From assembly GCA_959347315.1 (NCBI GenBank), contig OY365810.1, forward strand, positions 22,101,835 through 22,165,834: DNA of 64,000 nt, in the 5' to 3' direction. The notes under the pieces were generated by a model. It had not been told where the DNA came from and ran no database searches. It was given only the letters and a program-made list of their open reading frames with translations. Position 1 is the stretch's first letter, and every line of letters begins with the position of its first letter. The position numbers and the translations under genes are program-made. This stretch comes from Bimastos eiseni (Eukaryota; Annelida; Clitellata; Crassiclitellata; Lumbricidae). Positions 1-13,607 of this stretch are shown in pieces.

Positions 1-802
1 TTTTCCATAGTATACCCCTACACTTTGTAATCTGAATAAAAGACTTCATTAATTGTTGTAACATTGTCATGTTGATCCTTGTTCTGGCTGTACCTCAACT
101 CATAGCCTGTCTAGAATAATTGTCCCGACTCACACCAGAACAGTGGTGGACTCTTGGGTGATCTTGATAGCTGGTTCAAAGCTTTGGAATTTACAGTTCC
201 TTCATTTCATTCAGGTTAAAACTTAACAATTTAATGACGATTAATGAACTAAAAGCAACTAAGAAAGGAATAAAAAAGAGGGACTGGTTTCAATTTCCTT
301 ACTCAACTTAGTCTGAATTTTGGTTTCATAGACCTATCGGAATTTGTCTGGGCTTCATCCATGATTTTTAGAAACACTCTCACTTGAAGTGACCATCAAT
401 GATGCCTTGTGTATTAATAAAATTATAGTTCTACAGATGTCTATAAATTATATTCCAATCACAGTAATTAGAAACTAAAGGATCAAATAGATAAAGATCT
501 GTGCCTTCTAACCAACAAACTTTAACCGAAATGACAATAACTCTATGATCATGCATGTCACGTTGTCTACCTTCATATCATTGTCAACAGAATAGTTTAT
601 TAAGTCAGCACATTTTCAACTGAAACCAGTATTGGATACCAATATCTTTGGCAATACATTAGAAATGTTAAGTAGATTTATGATAATAAGTAGCTCAGAA
701 GATAAATTTAGTACACATATTAACTAGTGTCTTCAGCAGGTATAAACTGGGAAAAAGTCACTTCTGAAAGAGTATAAATGGTATATAAATATGTTTACTT
801 AC

Positions 803-3800
803 TATGTGTATAACAGTTCTTTCAAAAATGAAGCCATGCTTCAAGAGAACAGGACCAAGCACATCCTTTACACATTTATCCGGATCAGCACGCACGGCCA
901 GTATCTTCGAGCCAAGACCAAGTCGGAAAACGACGCATTTGTGCAAGCAGAGTTCTCTCCCCACAATTGTACTTGCATCATTTGTAACGTCAATAGACTG
1001 CAAAACACGAAACCTATCAATAGATGTCTGTCCAGTGGTGAATTATTTTGGATGTTCATCCCACTTGCGATGACACACTGGCTTAGGCAAACATAACCAC
1101 AACAAAACTCTGAGTAATATCAACCCAGAAAGCCTAACAGACATTAAATGCCATAAAATCAAAAGATCTCATAGTCGGAGGAGAAATGGTTCTTCAAGTC
1201 TTAGCCACTATTCAACCGTTAGTTGGCCTTATGGAGGAAGAGACAACTAACAAGACTACAATTCCTACTTAAAAACAAGCAAGAAGTTGTTGTCAGCCAT
1301 CCCTATTCATACCTATATGTTGCAGTTAGAAAACTGGAGACTTACCACACCAGTGACACTGTCAACCACCTTGTAAAACACAAGCCCCGGCTTGGTTCCG
1401 TCGCCCAGTTTCTCTAATGCCTGAGCAATCATTTGGCCATCAGTGCATTGCAAAGGAACCACAGGTCCAGTAGCAAGCACAACCCGACACGTTGCCCTCT
1501 CCAGTCGCAGGCCTTTGCCCTTCTTCAACATAAACAAACACAATAAATATTTCAAGACTGTCAAAACTATTTCTCAAATAATATTCACACTTCAAAGCAA
1601 TGTTTGGGGTACTTCACATTCTAGTTGGGAGGTAAGAAACTTCTTCACAAAGACTGGTGGGTTCATCTGAAGATATCCAAGTCTAATTTCAGAAATATTT
1701 CCTTTTGTAAACTAATTGTCTTAATAAAAATTATGCTGAATAATTAATTATCTTAATAAAGACAAAAGTAGATCTGTAAAACTTTAAGACAAATGCCTAG
1801 AATCTGATCCTATATTGCTATAAAGATAACAACCTCAGTTGATGACATTGACATTGAAGATTTCCTGTCAATAGTGGCACGCACATCAGCATTTGTGCTA
1901 GACTTGGTGAATTTTTCTATGAAAATAAACACAATAAAAAACTCATTAGTATAAAGCACTTATTAAATAAACATCTAGCAAACAGACTGGGTTATAATGA
2001 GTTGGAAAGCAGATGTCCTGAACAAGAGCAAAGGCAATTCAGAAGATTAAAAAAATGTGTGAAGCTTTGTTGAAAGTGACCACAACGTGCATATCGAAGT
2101 TACATGGTACGATAAGTTCAGAGATAGAAGAATTCATAACGACAAGCATGTGCCAAACATCACTTGAAGGGGCAAATAGTCAACTCACTTAAACTAACCA
2201 AATAATGCATGAATGAAAGTGTTACCTCACTTAAATTACTCCATGTTTAAACAGTTTTGACCTACTTCGATTCCAAAAGATGAGAGACCGTCGTTTCTTG
2301 TTCACATCATCTTTGTCCGTTGATTTAGCAACAGCCGCCTGTTAAATGTAAAACTAAAGCAGTTTAACCCTTTGTATGGCAGCTGGGGGTTACTGCTTAC
2401 AATACTCAAGCAAATATTCATGACCAAGCTGCTGAGGGAATTTCCTTAGCTGAGGAATTTAAACTGGGTTGAGAATAAAGGTGGACACTTTCAATACATA
2501 CTTGCAGGCCAATATTATTCAAATATAAAATTAAATTTACAATTGATGCAGTACATTTTAAAATAATATTATCATTTTATAGATAATGTTCTGGTCCATC
2601 CTTAACACGTGTATGTAAATGGAGTCATTATTGGATGACAGGGTCTATACATTTCAACCAGTAATAGACAAATATGTCAGGATTAAAACAGTTTTGAAAT
2701 TTACTAGTTACTTTCATATTGCCATAAGGTCCTTTTCTCTTGGACACAGTGTAGATGTCACCCAATCAACAGGCACACATATTAAGACTGAATCAAAAGT
2801 GCCTTGAAAACAGAAAGATTCTGAAACAATGGTTAAGAATGAAAGATCCACCATAGCATTCCAATATTATAAAAATCCATAACTAAATCAATTTCTGGTA
2901 CCTTTTGCTTCATTTCTGGCTCTCCAGCAAAAGGAAAATGTTTGCCATCAATCTCAGCCAAAACAGCCTGCTGATACAGGTCAGACTTCAAGAAACGCCC
3001 AAACTTGTCTTGCTTCATTAGTTGGTACACCTAAATTCCACAAGAAATGTAAGTGATTTCTTAAACAACAAACACAATAATGACTAAGCCAGAACATGAT
3101 AAACAATTGTTTAAGTGAATTACAGAGTATGACAAACAGTCCTCATATGACGCTATCTTCACCAAAATACAAGCTTTTGCTGTCTTTCAATCTCTCAAGT
3201 AGTCCATTACTTGGACACTGTGACTATGTCAGTTGAAGAGATAAAACACACAAAAGAACTCACATGTTTCTGTGCTGAATCAAACAGAGTAGAAGAGGCT
3301 GTTTCAAGATTGTCTTCAATATCTTTCTCTATTACACCTGTTACATTCACTTGTTCATCAGCTTCTGGCGAAATATGTTCAGCAAAGATCGTAGCAGCAC
3401 GAGTTTTACGCTGTCACAAGAACACAAGAGGCTTTAGAAAGAACCGATGTACATGTGGCACAAAATCAGACAAATAAAAGCAAAGTACATAACAGTTTCA
3501 TTTATGCCAAGCTCTAACTGGCACAGCTCGTAAGAATCTATCAGGGGCATTGCCAATTAAAGACCAGAGAGAAACCCCCAACTAAAAATTTTAATCTAAT
3601 TTAAATCAGAACCCAAGTTTTTACCTCAAATACAGCTTGAACAATATCTAAATCCATCATACAAAATCTTATGCTATACGTACGGTTACGTTTAGGGTTT
3701 TCAATGGGCAACCAGAAGTCCACGTACCTGCCCTCAGAGCAATGCCTAGGTTGTAACTACACTACCTGATATCAAGCTCATTCTAGCATTACTATAAAGT

Positions 3801-6800
3801 GCAGAGAGACTGTAGCCAACATCATGGTTACATGCATGAAGAGGTTCCCACACCTACCAATATTCTAATACTCAGTGCAAAGCAGCTCAGGTTTTCAGAC
3901 TAAAAGTCTAATAGGGATGAACAGTCTGAATTTCTTGCAGAGTCCGAGTATCGAGTTTTACGAGTTGAATTCTGCAGAGTCCGAGTTTCGAATATTTAAA
4001 AAAGTCTCATTCTCTTGATGTTTAGATTGGCAGTTTGCAAAACTATAACGAATTATTTAGTTTTGCCTTAGTTAACACTAGGAAGTAGTAACTTGTAAGC
4101 ACTAACAGTAGCAGTATTTGTGTTTTTGGTTAGATCAATCGTTGTTTTGTAAATAAAAATAAGTGTTTGTACTTTTGATTATGTTGATCATCGTTTTTCT
4201 AAATAAAAATCACATTTTTGTTTTCAAAGCAGATTAATAATTGGACCCATTGTTTGTCCAAGTCCGAGCAATGCAGAGTACCAAAACAATTGGACCAAGC
4301 CGATTTCTGAGCCGAGTTTTGGTTCATCCCAACAGACTAACAATGAAATGGCTACGAAGGCAACTGCAGCTAGAGAATAGAGATACCACTGAACAAAGAC
4401 TATGGTAAGAAAGTAAGTTGAAAGAGACGAGTATTAAATTTAGACTAGAATGACATCATAAAATTTCACACAATGAATGCATGTTCCAAAGCCTCAGACC
4501 AGCCATTGAGAAAGGTTATCAACCGAACAGTTTGGTGATAAACACAGCAACAGTCACAGATCCATTGATAAAATGCTAAATCTATTTTTATGAGGGTAAG
4601 CATGGAACAGAGTTGGTTAATATGTAATACAATGTAAGGCAGATTTTAACGCCATAAAGACAAGCTGCATTGGTTTCCGTAAATCTTAGTGTAAGCTCGC
4701 CATTAACGGATTTACTGAATTTCTTGCTCAATGGGCAGCCATGTAATAATGGCAATATGGGCAACGTATGCTGATATTTTAGTGGTCCTTGTTATTATTC
4801 TTGTAAGATACTGCAAACAAATATTACAAGATACTATCAGACTAAAGGCAACAGGAAGGTACTAACCCAATAAATGTAAATACATGATATTTTTATGTAC
4901 ACTCAACCATTTCAATCTTCACAGTACAGTGTACTATTAGATGCATGCACACATGTTCCAGCTAGCAAAGTATCATTGACCTATGGATTCTTATACTCTT
5001 CTAACATTAGTTAGGATAACAATAAAAGCCTGTAAAAGCTATTCAGAAGCCACCAGCCAGGGCCTACAGCTGTCCTAATATAGTAGTGGTCATACGTAAA
5101 CAGCAAAAACTGTAAATACTCAGAGGGTTTGTCCTAGAAGACTAAAGCACAGAAACGATATGACAAAGCAAAGGCAGTCAGAATCATCTGGCTTTATCCA
5201 GTCTTTCATTTAAGAATGAAAAAAGCTTAACACTTCTTATGCTAAATGGCAGTCTGTGTAATCTATTCAGCAGTTCATTTAGTCTGTAATCGAGGAATCG
5301 TATAATGAAGTCCACTGACGAGACTTCGTATATAAGTATTCTGGACGTTGTGGCACACACTTATTTCATACAAACGAAGCTGGGAAGTAAACAGCACGCT
5401 CTGTGATGCGCTAGTCCAATGTCCAGGATCACAGAATACATTAAAGGGTTAAAAGGAAGGAAAGGAGTGGGACATGAAAGTGCACTTAATTTAGTAAATA
5501 AAATGAACATTCCACAGACAGAATGCAATGAAGCAATAGAATGTATAATTCAAATTAAAAATGTCCCAAATTATGTATGACCTAAAAATGTCCTCACCTG
5601 TGCATCACTGAGTTTGTGGTAGTCTTCGCATTTCAACCAGAATACCAAACTTTCCTGACAATACTCTCGCTTAAGAAATTCCTACAAAGTATTGACACAT
5701 GTTAAAAGAGAAACAACCATACATATAAGACATGGAAATACTTTGAGGCAGTCATAAAAAATTCATAGAAAACAATTTCGTTTTGTATTTGATAAACTAC
5801 CCTAGAACCACAGACATGCAAGAGAAATTTTTTTAAAGTAGGCAAAAAGCCATAAATTTTGCTAAAAAAACCTGGTCAGCATTAGTTAGAATATTATTTT
5901 AACTGTACTGAAATACTGGCTATATCTTGCATTAAAGATGCCAACAAGAACCTTTGGACAAAGCAAAAAGAAAGAAATGGCATGCACTTGCTGTTAGTAT
6001 AAAAACACTCATAATCAAATGATAGGAATACTTCAAGTCTATGCTGTTACTTATAATGCTGAATTATTTAAATATTTGTATGGAATAGCATAAATATTTA
6101 ACATGATTTAGTAATGCATCATTTCTTTACAGGCATTAGAAGTTGAACATTTACTAAGCATGTGAACATAGAAAAATATATATTCATGCTCTAACTGTAT
6201 GTTCAACTGTTTGGTTCATGAGAAATAACATTTATTAACTAAAGTGTGAAAGGAAAAAGACTAAAAATTTGGTATGGGTCAGAACAAGGGTTAGAATTAT
6301 CTGTCCAAATTAATGGTTGGCACTGCAACCATGATTATAATGCAGACTTCTATGATAAGTGACTGATTTAACATTCGGCTGCCACATACCAGCTAACCAC
6401 AGTCAATGAAGTCATTTGTTATAGCTAACCACAAAGTAAATATTGGCTAGAGCTGGTTCTGACTTAACGGTCAACTATGAAGTCAATTATAACCTCAATT
6501 TCCTGATGTCGTGTCATAATGTAGACATTTGAAACGTCCTACAACAACTGTTTACAATCTACTTACCATAAATGTGGCAATGCCTGCTTTGTCATTGAGC
6601 AGTTGGTCAAATGATGTTGCCCATCTGGATGCCCGGCCAAGCTCAGCAACTTCTGCACTTTGCTCCACAACCTTTGAAACAGCAGGGGATGAAGCTGCTA
6701 GGTCACTGTTGATTCTCTCCCTCTGTGAAAGCTGGTTATAAAGATTTATAAAAGACTGAGATCATAAATAAATTTGGTAAGAAATCAAAATTACTTCACA

Positions 6801-9800
6801 AAAGTAACAGTCTCAAAATATTCAATTCTTACAAGAAAAATTCACAGCCAAGTTAAGCACAACAAGGTTACAGAGGTCCATTAAATAACAACCTAAAAGC
6901 TTCAGCTGTTGGATAACCATCAGACATCACCGACTTCTCGGTTCTCTCTCAGCAACTACTGCATTAACTATTCCTTGCATTCAGGTTTCTCTGACCCCAT
7001 CAATTTTATCAGACATCACAAGAATATAGCACAGTTACACTATTTCACTTCCAAGCTAGACCACCACTTGATGCCTTCATGGAATGTCATATAAGTCTCA
7101 AAATTACAAAATATAAAGTATATCCTACACATGCAGAACTTCAGTGAATGTAACAGTGTAAAACTGGATATCTATAGCTAAACATTACTGAAGTATCAAT
7201 AAGATACTTAATAGTTTAGCAATACAAGGTAACTACATAAGTTGCAATCGATGTCTTCTCTATCGTGGGCTGTAACGTAGCTCTCTAGAAAACTCCATGC
7301 AGCAGTTTCAAAATTATGTACTTAAGTTTTAGCACCAAATACACATGAATCATGTGTAATTGCTACAAAAACGTGTGCACAGGATGAGGTTGAAAAAATA
7401 ATCGCCAGTACCATGCACACATGAAAACTATTAAAGGCAACGTTGGTGGAAATATGTGATGAGACTGGCAGGAACAATTCATAGCTCAAAATGAAACAAA
7501 TGAGTCACTCACCTCACTGTGCTCTGCTGACTTCCTTGCAACAGTCTTTAGGTCCTTGAAGGAGCCACCTTTCAACAAGTTGACTGCACTCTAAATGTAT
7601 CATAGAATACTTACAGACACACGAATATGAAAAAATCATCTAATGCTTGAAGCAAATCAAAACACGAATGTAAAAAAATAACTGTACTGACAGCACTAAT
7701 AGTTTTCATCTGAACCAGCACCACTGCTTGTAAAGCATGAATGCTTAAATCTTTGTCTCTAACACACATCATTTGTATTGCATTGCCTATAACCCATCTT
7801 ACACCAAAAATGGCTTTCATCAATATATTTTTTTTAATAATAATAATAAGAAGAAGAAGATTACTTATAGCGTTGTCGCACATCGGAGGGCAAAGGAAAG
7901 GCACCATGACTTTAAAAACTAACGACAGTCATGATTATACATGTACAATACAATTGTAATTTGATAATGCCATCCTTACAAAAAAATCAGAAGAGCACTT
8001 TGAAGTGGGGCAACTATTAAGAGCCAAATGCAGACAGGAGGAGGTAGGTTTTCAGCTTAGAGCAAGAGACAGACTCACTGACATAGTTGCAAACATGAAG
8101 AGGCAGAGAGCTCCAGATGGAGGGACCAGCAACTGTGAATGACCGACGGCCAGAGCGTACTAGGCACAACATACTTTTCAGCAAAGGCTGATTGAAGAGA
8201 AAGCAGCTTTTAACAGAGCTGCAAAGTGTGACCATGGAGGACAGGTAAGAGGGCAGATGATCTTAGAGCTGTACCGATTACTCAACCGGCCGATTAATCG
8301 GGCCGAATATAGAGATATCAGCAGCATCGAATATAGGCAAGATAATCAGCGCTGATATTAAAAATTATTTTTCTTATTTTATAATAATATTTTCAGTCAT
8401 AATGACAACAGCAACATCACTGGGTCTGTGAAGGACAGCATTTCGTTCCGTTCCCATATCGTGTCGTTGAGCCAGTGGCTTCCACGATAGATAATCGGCG
8501 CTTATTACTGATACACTCACAGACAGGAAGCCAGTGTAGAGAACAAAGAGCAAGTGTGATATGGTCTCGGTAGGAGAGTCCAAGGCATAGTCGTGCAGCT
8601 TTGATGCAGTATTCTAGTTAGAGGAAGCAGTATAAGCATGAAGAGAGGCCATAGAAAACCGAGTTGCAGTAATCAAGTCGTATCAGAACAAGGCAGCGTG
8701 TCAGTGTTTTTAGTGATGCCGAGTCAAGAATAGAGCACACTTTCAGATTCTCCTTAGGAGAAACAAGCACCCCTGGAGATGGCAGCAATATTAATTGAGG
8801 TTTGAGGGAAAGTGCTGAATCGAGTAGGAAGTATTTTAGACGACCGGTCAAAACCTCTGATTTTCCATGGCTAAGTTTGAGGCACATAGACAGAATATGT
8901 AGCAGCAACGTCGTCGCATGACATCATCTCTGTAGCTATTGCAACCTCAATTAGTTTAGTTACAGATGTATATAGAATTTGGTATCATCAGTATAGAGGT
9001 AGCATATCTATTAAAAAAACACTTACAGCAGATTTAATTAAATAGATTAGTTTCATAATGAGAAAAGTCTGAACATTTCGACTTAGTACCTTCAGTCCAG
9101 AAATTCCCTCGGAGACTCGCCTCTTATCTTTGGATGTGACTGACATAAGTGAGTCATCATTACTTGACGAACGAAGACTCTTCCTACTCAGCTGCAGATC
9201 AAGGAGCGGCAGTTTGACTTTGGTTTTTATAAAGTCACTTGAACTCTTTGCACCATGCACAGCGGATAATGACCGACGAGCTGTCTGTCTTTTTTTGCCA
9301 TTTCGATCCAGGAAGGAGGTAGAAAATTGGGATTCTAAGGCTACATCTGACAGAACTGAAGACTTTACTTTCCCTACAGGTCTCGGTACAACAGGGGTAC
9401 TCAGATGTTTGTTAATGAGCCGAGGAACCATCGGAGGAGGATTCGCACAAACACGTTTTGCTCCACAGTTGTCCAACAGTCTCCCATCTAAGCCTGAGTG
9501 AGGAAGACACTTTCGTCTGGGAGGAAGAGGAGGCGGTGGTGAGGCAGAAGACGGTGACGTGATAGAACCAGTGCACGAGTCACTTGAGCTACTGATACTA
9601 ACAAATTCAAGGCTTCTCTTTACAACAGCTACCTCCTCACAATCCTTGGTGGTAGTTTCCAATTTGCGATCACAGATATGTGTACTGTTAGTGCTGTAAC
9701 CGACATTATAACTAGACTTGGGTTCAGGTACTGCAATCAGCACATTTGGGGCTTCATAATGTCCTAGCACTGTTGGTAACTGTTGGATGTTGGTTTGTTT

Positions 9801-11399
9801 ACCCAAATCATTGCAAACGATGCTGCTTGAGCAACTGCCTTGATCGCTTTGGCTAGATGACACCTGACTAAAACAACAGTCAGATGAGGCCAGGCTGTCA
9901 AAGCTGCGATCAGGTCTTTGATCACGACATTCAATTCTAGGATCCACAAAAGCATTCAATCTTGATAACTCTATGGGAGAGGCATCCGATTCTTTGTCGT
10001 CTTCATCCATTACAGCACTATTAGCATCAAAAATACAGACTCTGTTTCGGCAATTTACATTCTCCGGGGGATCTGGCTGAGAGTAGTCAGACGGCAAAGA
10101 CGTCAACAGATTCGGAAAGCAAGCACCACTAGCTGTCAAAGGAACATTTAAGTTCTGTCGGTAAGCATTGCCAACAGATTCAATGACCTCTGAAGCTGAT
10201 CTAGGAAACTCAAGACAGCCATCCTCATCCATGCCTACTGCACACCTGATTCCAAACTCACGTGCAATTCTTGAATGTGTCTCATGATCCGAAAACATTG
10301 GGTCAACGACGTAAACATGGCAGAGAGTCTCAACAATCTCTCTCAGAATGTCATTATCGTTGAATCTGCGCAACTCCTGCGTCACAAGAACAAACTGATT
10401 TTTATTGGTTGGACACAGACTCCAGAACCTCACACAGTATGTTGGATATACAAGAATAGTGCTACCGTGTGAGTTCACAACAAACATCCTGTCTATATTC
10501 ACAACCAGAAGAACAGGAGAGAACCTTCTGGGAAATGACTGAATGTGACCAACAGCCTCAGAGACAATCTTCAGCCTCTGTGAAGGGTCACCAGGGTCAG
10601 TGTTGATCTGTATACTACCAACAAATCCCACAACCATGCAAACATCAGTTTGTTTCTTCATGCCATCACTTAAGCTCTCAGTACTATCCAGATGGATTCT
10701 TCCTCTGGCTTCACTGTGCAATGATCTTGGTTGCAAACTGGTTCTCCCTTGTGCTGAAAGACGAACCTCACGACTCACGATTGTATGCTTCGTCCTCCTA
10801 GCATGTCTGCTCTCATATTTAGTATTATGATCACTATACAACTGAAGATTCACATTTTCAACATTGTCCATATGCACTAACTTACGGTTCAATGTCGAGT
10901 CTTTTAAATCATCAACTGGTCTGTGATAAATTTTTCTAGTATGATGACTTGCATATTTGTTATTTCTCTGTGAATTCTGGCTTTCTCGTAGAGCAGAACC
11001 AGCGGTCCATTGATGCACTTTTGCCCTTGGACTTGAAGGACCAGAAAGCGTATGGTGATGAGAACTTCTCAAGCTATCAGTAGCAAAAACATTCAACTCT
11101 GGTTTCCTTCGATAAACCTCAACCAGCAGCACGCCTGTTGAAGTACCTACCATGTACGCCACATCTTCGTGTGATGCGTCTGAAACATCCGTTCCAAACA
11201 GGCGGATTATTTCATCACGGTTTCTTACTCCAGCTCGATAGGCATTTCCATCACGACAAACGCCAGATACAGAACAAGGCTTCTCTCCAACTAGCGTAAT
11301 TCCATATCCCGTTGGACCCTTGGGAATTTCAAATACTTTTCTCATACTGGTGGTATTGTGTCGTCTTTGCTGATTCATCTGAAACTGAGTTGCAAACAC
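803..11399 (-). CDS. RGS12: RGS12/14-type regulator of G-protein signalling, 3' end off window
   Basis: Multidomain GTPase-activating protein for Gi-class alpha subunits that also binds Ras-type GTPases. Exons in transcript order: 9090-11399, 7513-7590, 6567-6722, 5598-5681, 3264-3410, 2902-3030, 2266-2338, 1834-1916, 1346-1522, 803-997; phases join to 1144 codons. The 770-codon first coding exon holds a PDZ domain (residues ~20-97, carboxylate loop GYGI) and a PTB domain (~250-395), then Ser-rich and Pro-rich linker (PPPPLPPRRK). The RGS domain starts at RWATSFDQLL and runs over four exons (EFLKREYCQESLVFWLKCED, then KFGRFLKSDLYQ). Two Ras-binding domains follow (LERATCRVVLATG; CVVFRLGLGSKILAVRAD). 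This order is that of animal RGS12 (fly loco). GoLoco is not seen and should lie left of base 803. The donor at the end of exon 7 was set by phase: ending at 2266 gives WNRKKF, while the other GT at 2262 gives a stop. The Met at 11399 is the first in frame; a 5'-UTR exon upstream is possible. Confidence 0.93.
3912..4331. mobile_element. hAT-like MITE, family D copy 1 (TAGGGATGAAC ends)
   Basis: It begins TAGGGATGAACAG and ends GGTTCATCCCA, a short terminal inverted repeat typical of hAT-derived non-autonomous elements. The interior repeats GAGTCCGAGT and GAGTTTTACGAGTTGAAT motifs. A second copy with the same ends and interior lies at 58898-59256. No clear 8-bp target duplication is visible here. 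It sits in an RGS12 intron. Confidence 0.6.
8024..8915 (-). mobile_element. L2/CR1-like LINE fragment (reverse transcriptase C-terminus), split by a hAT element
   Basis: Minus-strand reading frames match the end of L2/CR1-type ORF2: LVLIRLDYCNSVFYGL near 8650, AARLCLGLSYRDHITLAL and SLHWLPVCE at about 8520-8600, then GRRSFTVAGPSIWSSLPLHV near 8120. Frames are broken and the 5' part is missing, so it is a dead 5'-truncated copy. The hAT copy at 8264-8510 separates the last two segments. It lies in the first coding intron of the RGS12 gene, in the same orientation. Confidence 0.8.
8264..8510 (-). mobile_element. hAT-like element, family A copy 3 (truncated)
   Basis: The plus-strand start TAGAGCTGTACCGATTA is the terminal repeat of the elements at 38590-39318 and 40164-40843. 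The interior (GCGCTGATATTAAAAATTAT, then CATTTCGTTCCGTTCCCAT) is the reverse complement of the right part of the 38590 copy. The far end is approximate and lacks the terminal repeat. It is inserted in the LINE fragment, so it is the younger of the two. Confidence 0.72.
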
Positions 11400-11532
11400 A
11401 TATTACAATATTGAATCAACATAATAAAACAATCATCGTAAAACAAAATACACAGTGGTCAGTGCTGCAACTATTCTTTTCCATGCCTTCATAAACACCA
11501 CAGCCTGGTTACTATTTAACTCTTGATTCTGC

Positions 11533-12121
11533 CAGAGGCGCGTTAACAGTAAGCAGGGCCCCAAGCGCAAACATTTTTGGGGCCCTTCTGAATTTGTACA
11601 CTGAGCCTGAGGGGCTGTCGCTAGATGACGTCAAGCACCTATTGGAGGAGTCATACGTCTGTGACGAAGGGGAGGGGAGTCTGACATGTGACTAAAAATA
11701 TCGAAATGCTCAACATTATTTTAAAATTTCACTCAATTAAACAGTAAGCCAACTTCTGTAAGCGAAGAGGCTCCTAACACGCAGCCTTCGTTCACTCCTA
11801 CCAATACAGCTAAGCGAGCTGATATTGACATTAATAAAGCAATTATGAATTACCACATTACCCCTGTCATGCGAATGCTTAGCTACAAGAAAGAGAATAT
11901 ATTATATTTAATATATTTAAAACATCAGACATGCTATTTTGTATGAAAAGTTTTCATTCATTTGAGGCTTGCTGAGATGTTATTTTGTATGAAATTTTTT
12001 CATTCACTTGGGGGCCCCTTAGATGATATTTTGTATTTTTGTATTTAATTTTTTCATTATTTGGGGGCCCCTCTGAGATTTGGGAGTCCTAGGTGCGCGC
12101 CTATAGGTAAACGCGCCACTG
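11533..12121. mobile_element. hAT-like element, family C copy 1 (CAGAGGCGCGTT ends)
   Basis: It starts CAGAGGCGCGTTAAC and ends GTAAACGCGCCACTG, an imperfect inverted repeat of about 15 bp. The interior has several GGGGGCCCCT-type palindromes and three spaced copies of GATGATATTTTGTAT / GATGTTATTTTGTATGAA. A shorter copy is at 23874-24201. No clean target duplication remains. Both copies carry an inner segment related to the ends of the element at 33386-34144. Confidence 0.65.
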
Positions 12122-12936
12122 TTTTCTGGTCTGCGACAAACAGGTTGTTTGTCCTAACCATGATTTGATTTGAATATAGTGAAAACATGAGTGATATCTA
12201 CAAGTTATTTACTACTCAAGCAGTAAATGCAATTGAGAATCGACCGACAAGTGGACCAATTATTCTTTATTCATGGTGAGCAGATGTTCAGAAGAATGAC
12301 TGAAAAATTATAAATATTGTTGGGGTTACTATGGATCAGCAAAGTAAGAAAATGTGGCAGTGATCTATGCAACAGAATGTATTTCCAAGTAAAACCTTAA
12401 TTTAACGTAGTAAATTACCGGTAACATAATTCTTTTTATTAGTCTAGCTTCCATTTAAGCATGATTCTTTTAATCAAACTCGACAACTTATGACACTTCT
12501 TATGCACACACAAATACTCGATTGTTGTCCATTCAATGTACTGGATCCAATTTAAGGAATCTTCTCCCAACATATTCAACACTAGCCAAATATTACATTA
12601 TTTAAGAATAAACTTAGGCTGTGTTTGCGTGAAGACACCTCTAGAGCATCCAGCATCACCCAAGCAAACAAACTCACACTAAATCCACAACTCTCTGTCT
12701 TCACCATCATGGGCACTCAGGAACCAACTCTTTCCAACAACCACTTGTTCGTATCCAGCAAAGTCACATTACCATCACAGTGTTGCAGCAAGAATGACAA
12801 TCGCTGCAACTGACACTACCAAACCAAACGCCCACATACATTTGTGAAGTGTGCAAGTAAAAATTGCTCATGAATTTCTGTATGTTGTTGATGTTTAGTA
12901 GTGTTAATAGAAAACAATATATAGGCCTACATTAAT

Positions 12937-13020
12937 GATATGTGCAAATGAAAGTTGTTCAATAGTGTCTTCAGATTTGATATGTGCAAATAAAAGTTGT
13001 TCAAAAGTTTCTTCATATTG
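12937..13020. repeat. Tandem duplication, ~42-bp unit, two copies
   Basis: GATATGTGCAAATGAAAGTT and, 42 bp later, GATATGTGCAAATAAAAGTT begin two consecutive units of the same sequence (each continues GTTCAA...TTCTTCA). No coding content is seen. Confidence 0.7.
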
Positions 13021-13154
13021 TTGTTTATAAAAACGAAAATCGACAATCAGCATTTTACCCACCAATCAGCAATTTACCTAGCCCGATCAGCAAATCAGCA
13101 GATCAGCATTTTACCCGTGCCCAGTTTTGGGACCTTAATAAATGTAACCAATTT

Positions 13155-13607
13155 GTGCCTTTTGTCATAAGTCACCGAGATTAGCAATGTGAATAGCCAT
13201 CAACGAATAGGTCTACAAATTGTTTTCAGTTCTGTCGTCTAGCACGACTTGTACGTGTAGTAACCGTGTACTGTGCAAATTATGCTTTTCAAGCACAAGG
13301 CTAATCACCGGCAATCAGTCGACGTACGCATACAGTGTTAATAAACCACCAATTTCCTAAAATTTTGAAAAATGTGTCATGCCTCTTGTTATTGTTCACC
13401 GAGATTAGTTAAGTGCAGCGCTATCAACGAATAGATCGACAGTCTTCAATCTGTTTTCACAGCACTTGCCATCTAACGCGATTTGTACGTGTACCTGTGC
13501 AAATTATCCTTCTCAAGCACCAATATGATCGCCGGTTGTCAATACACATAAGTAAAGAGTGACAATAAGCACTTTTTGCTAAAATTAAAAAAAATTGTGT
13601 TTTTCGT
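13155..13607. repeat. Diverged tandem duplication, ~224-bp unit, two copies
   Basis: Collinear blocks recur with an offset of about 224 bp: CACCGAGATTAG (13173, 13397), ATCAACGAATAG, CTTGTACGTGTA / TTTGTACGTGTA, CTGTGCAAATTAT, TTCTCAAGCAC / TTTTCAAGCAC, and CTAAAATT. The copies differ at many positions, so the duplication is not recent. It lies about 1.8-2.2 kb upstream of the RGS12 start codon and could be upstream regulatory or untranslated sequence; that is inference. Confidence 0.7.

Noticed and set aside
1..802. Search for the RGS12 GoLoco exon at the left edge
   Set aside because: No frame with a GoLoco-like motif seen; treated as intron.
9130..9501. 123-codon plus-strand frame inside the large RGS12 exon
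   Set aside because: Antisense shadow of the Ser/Pro-rich coding sequence.
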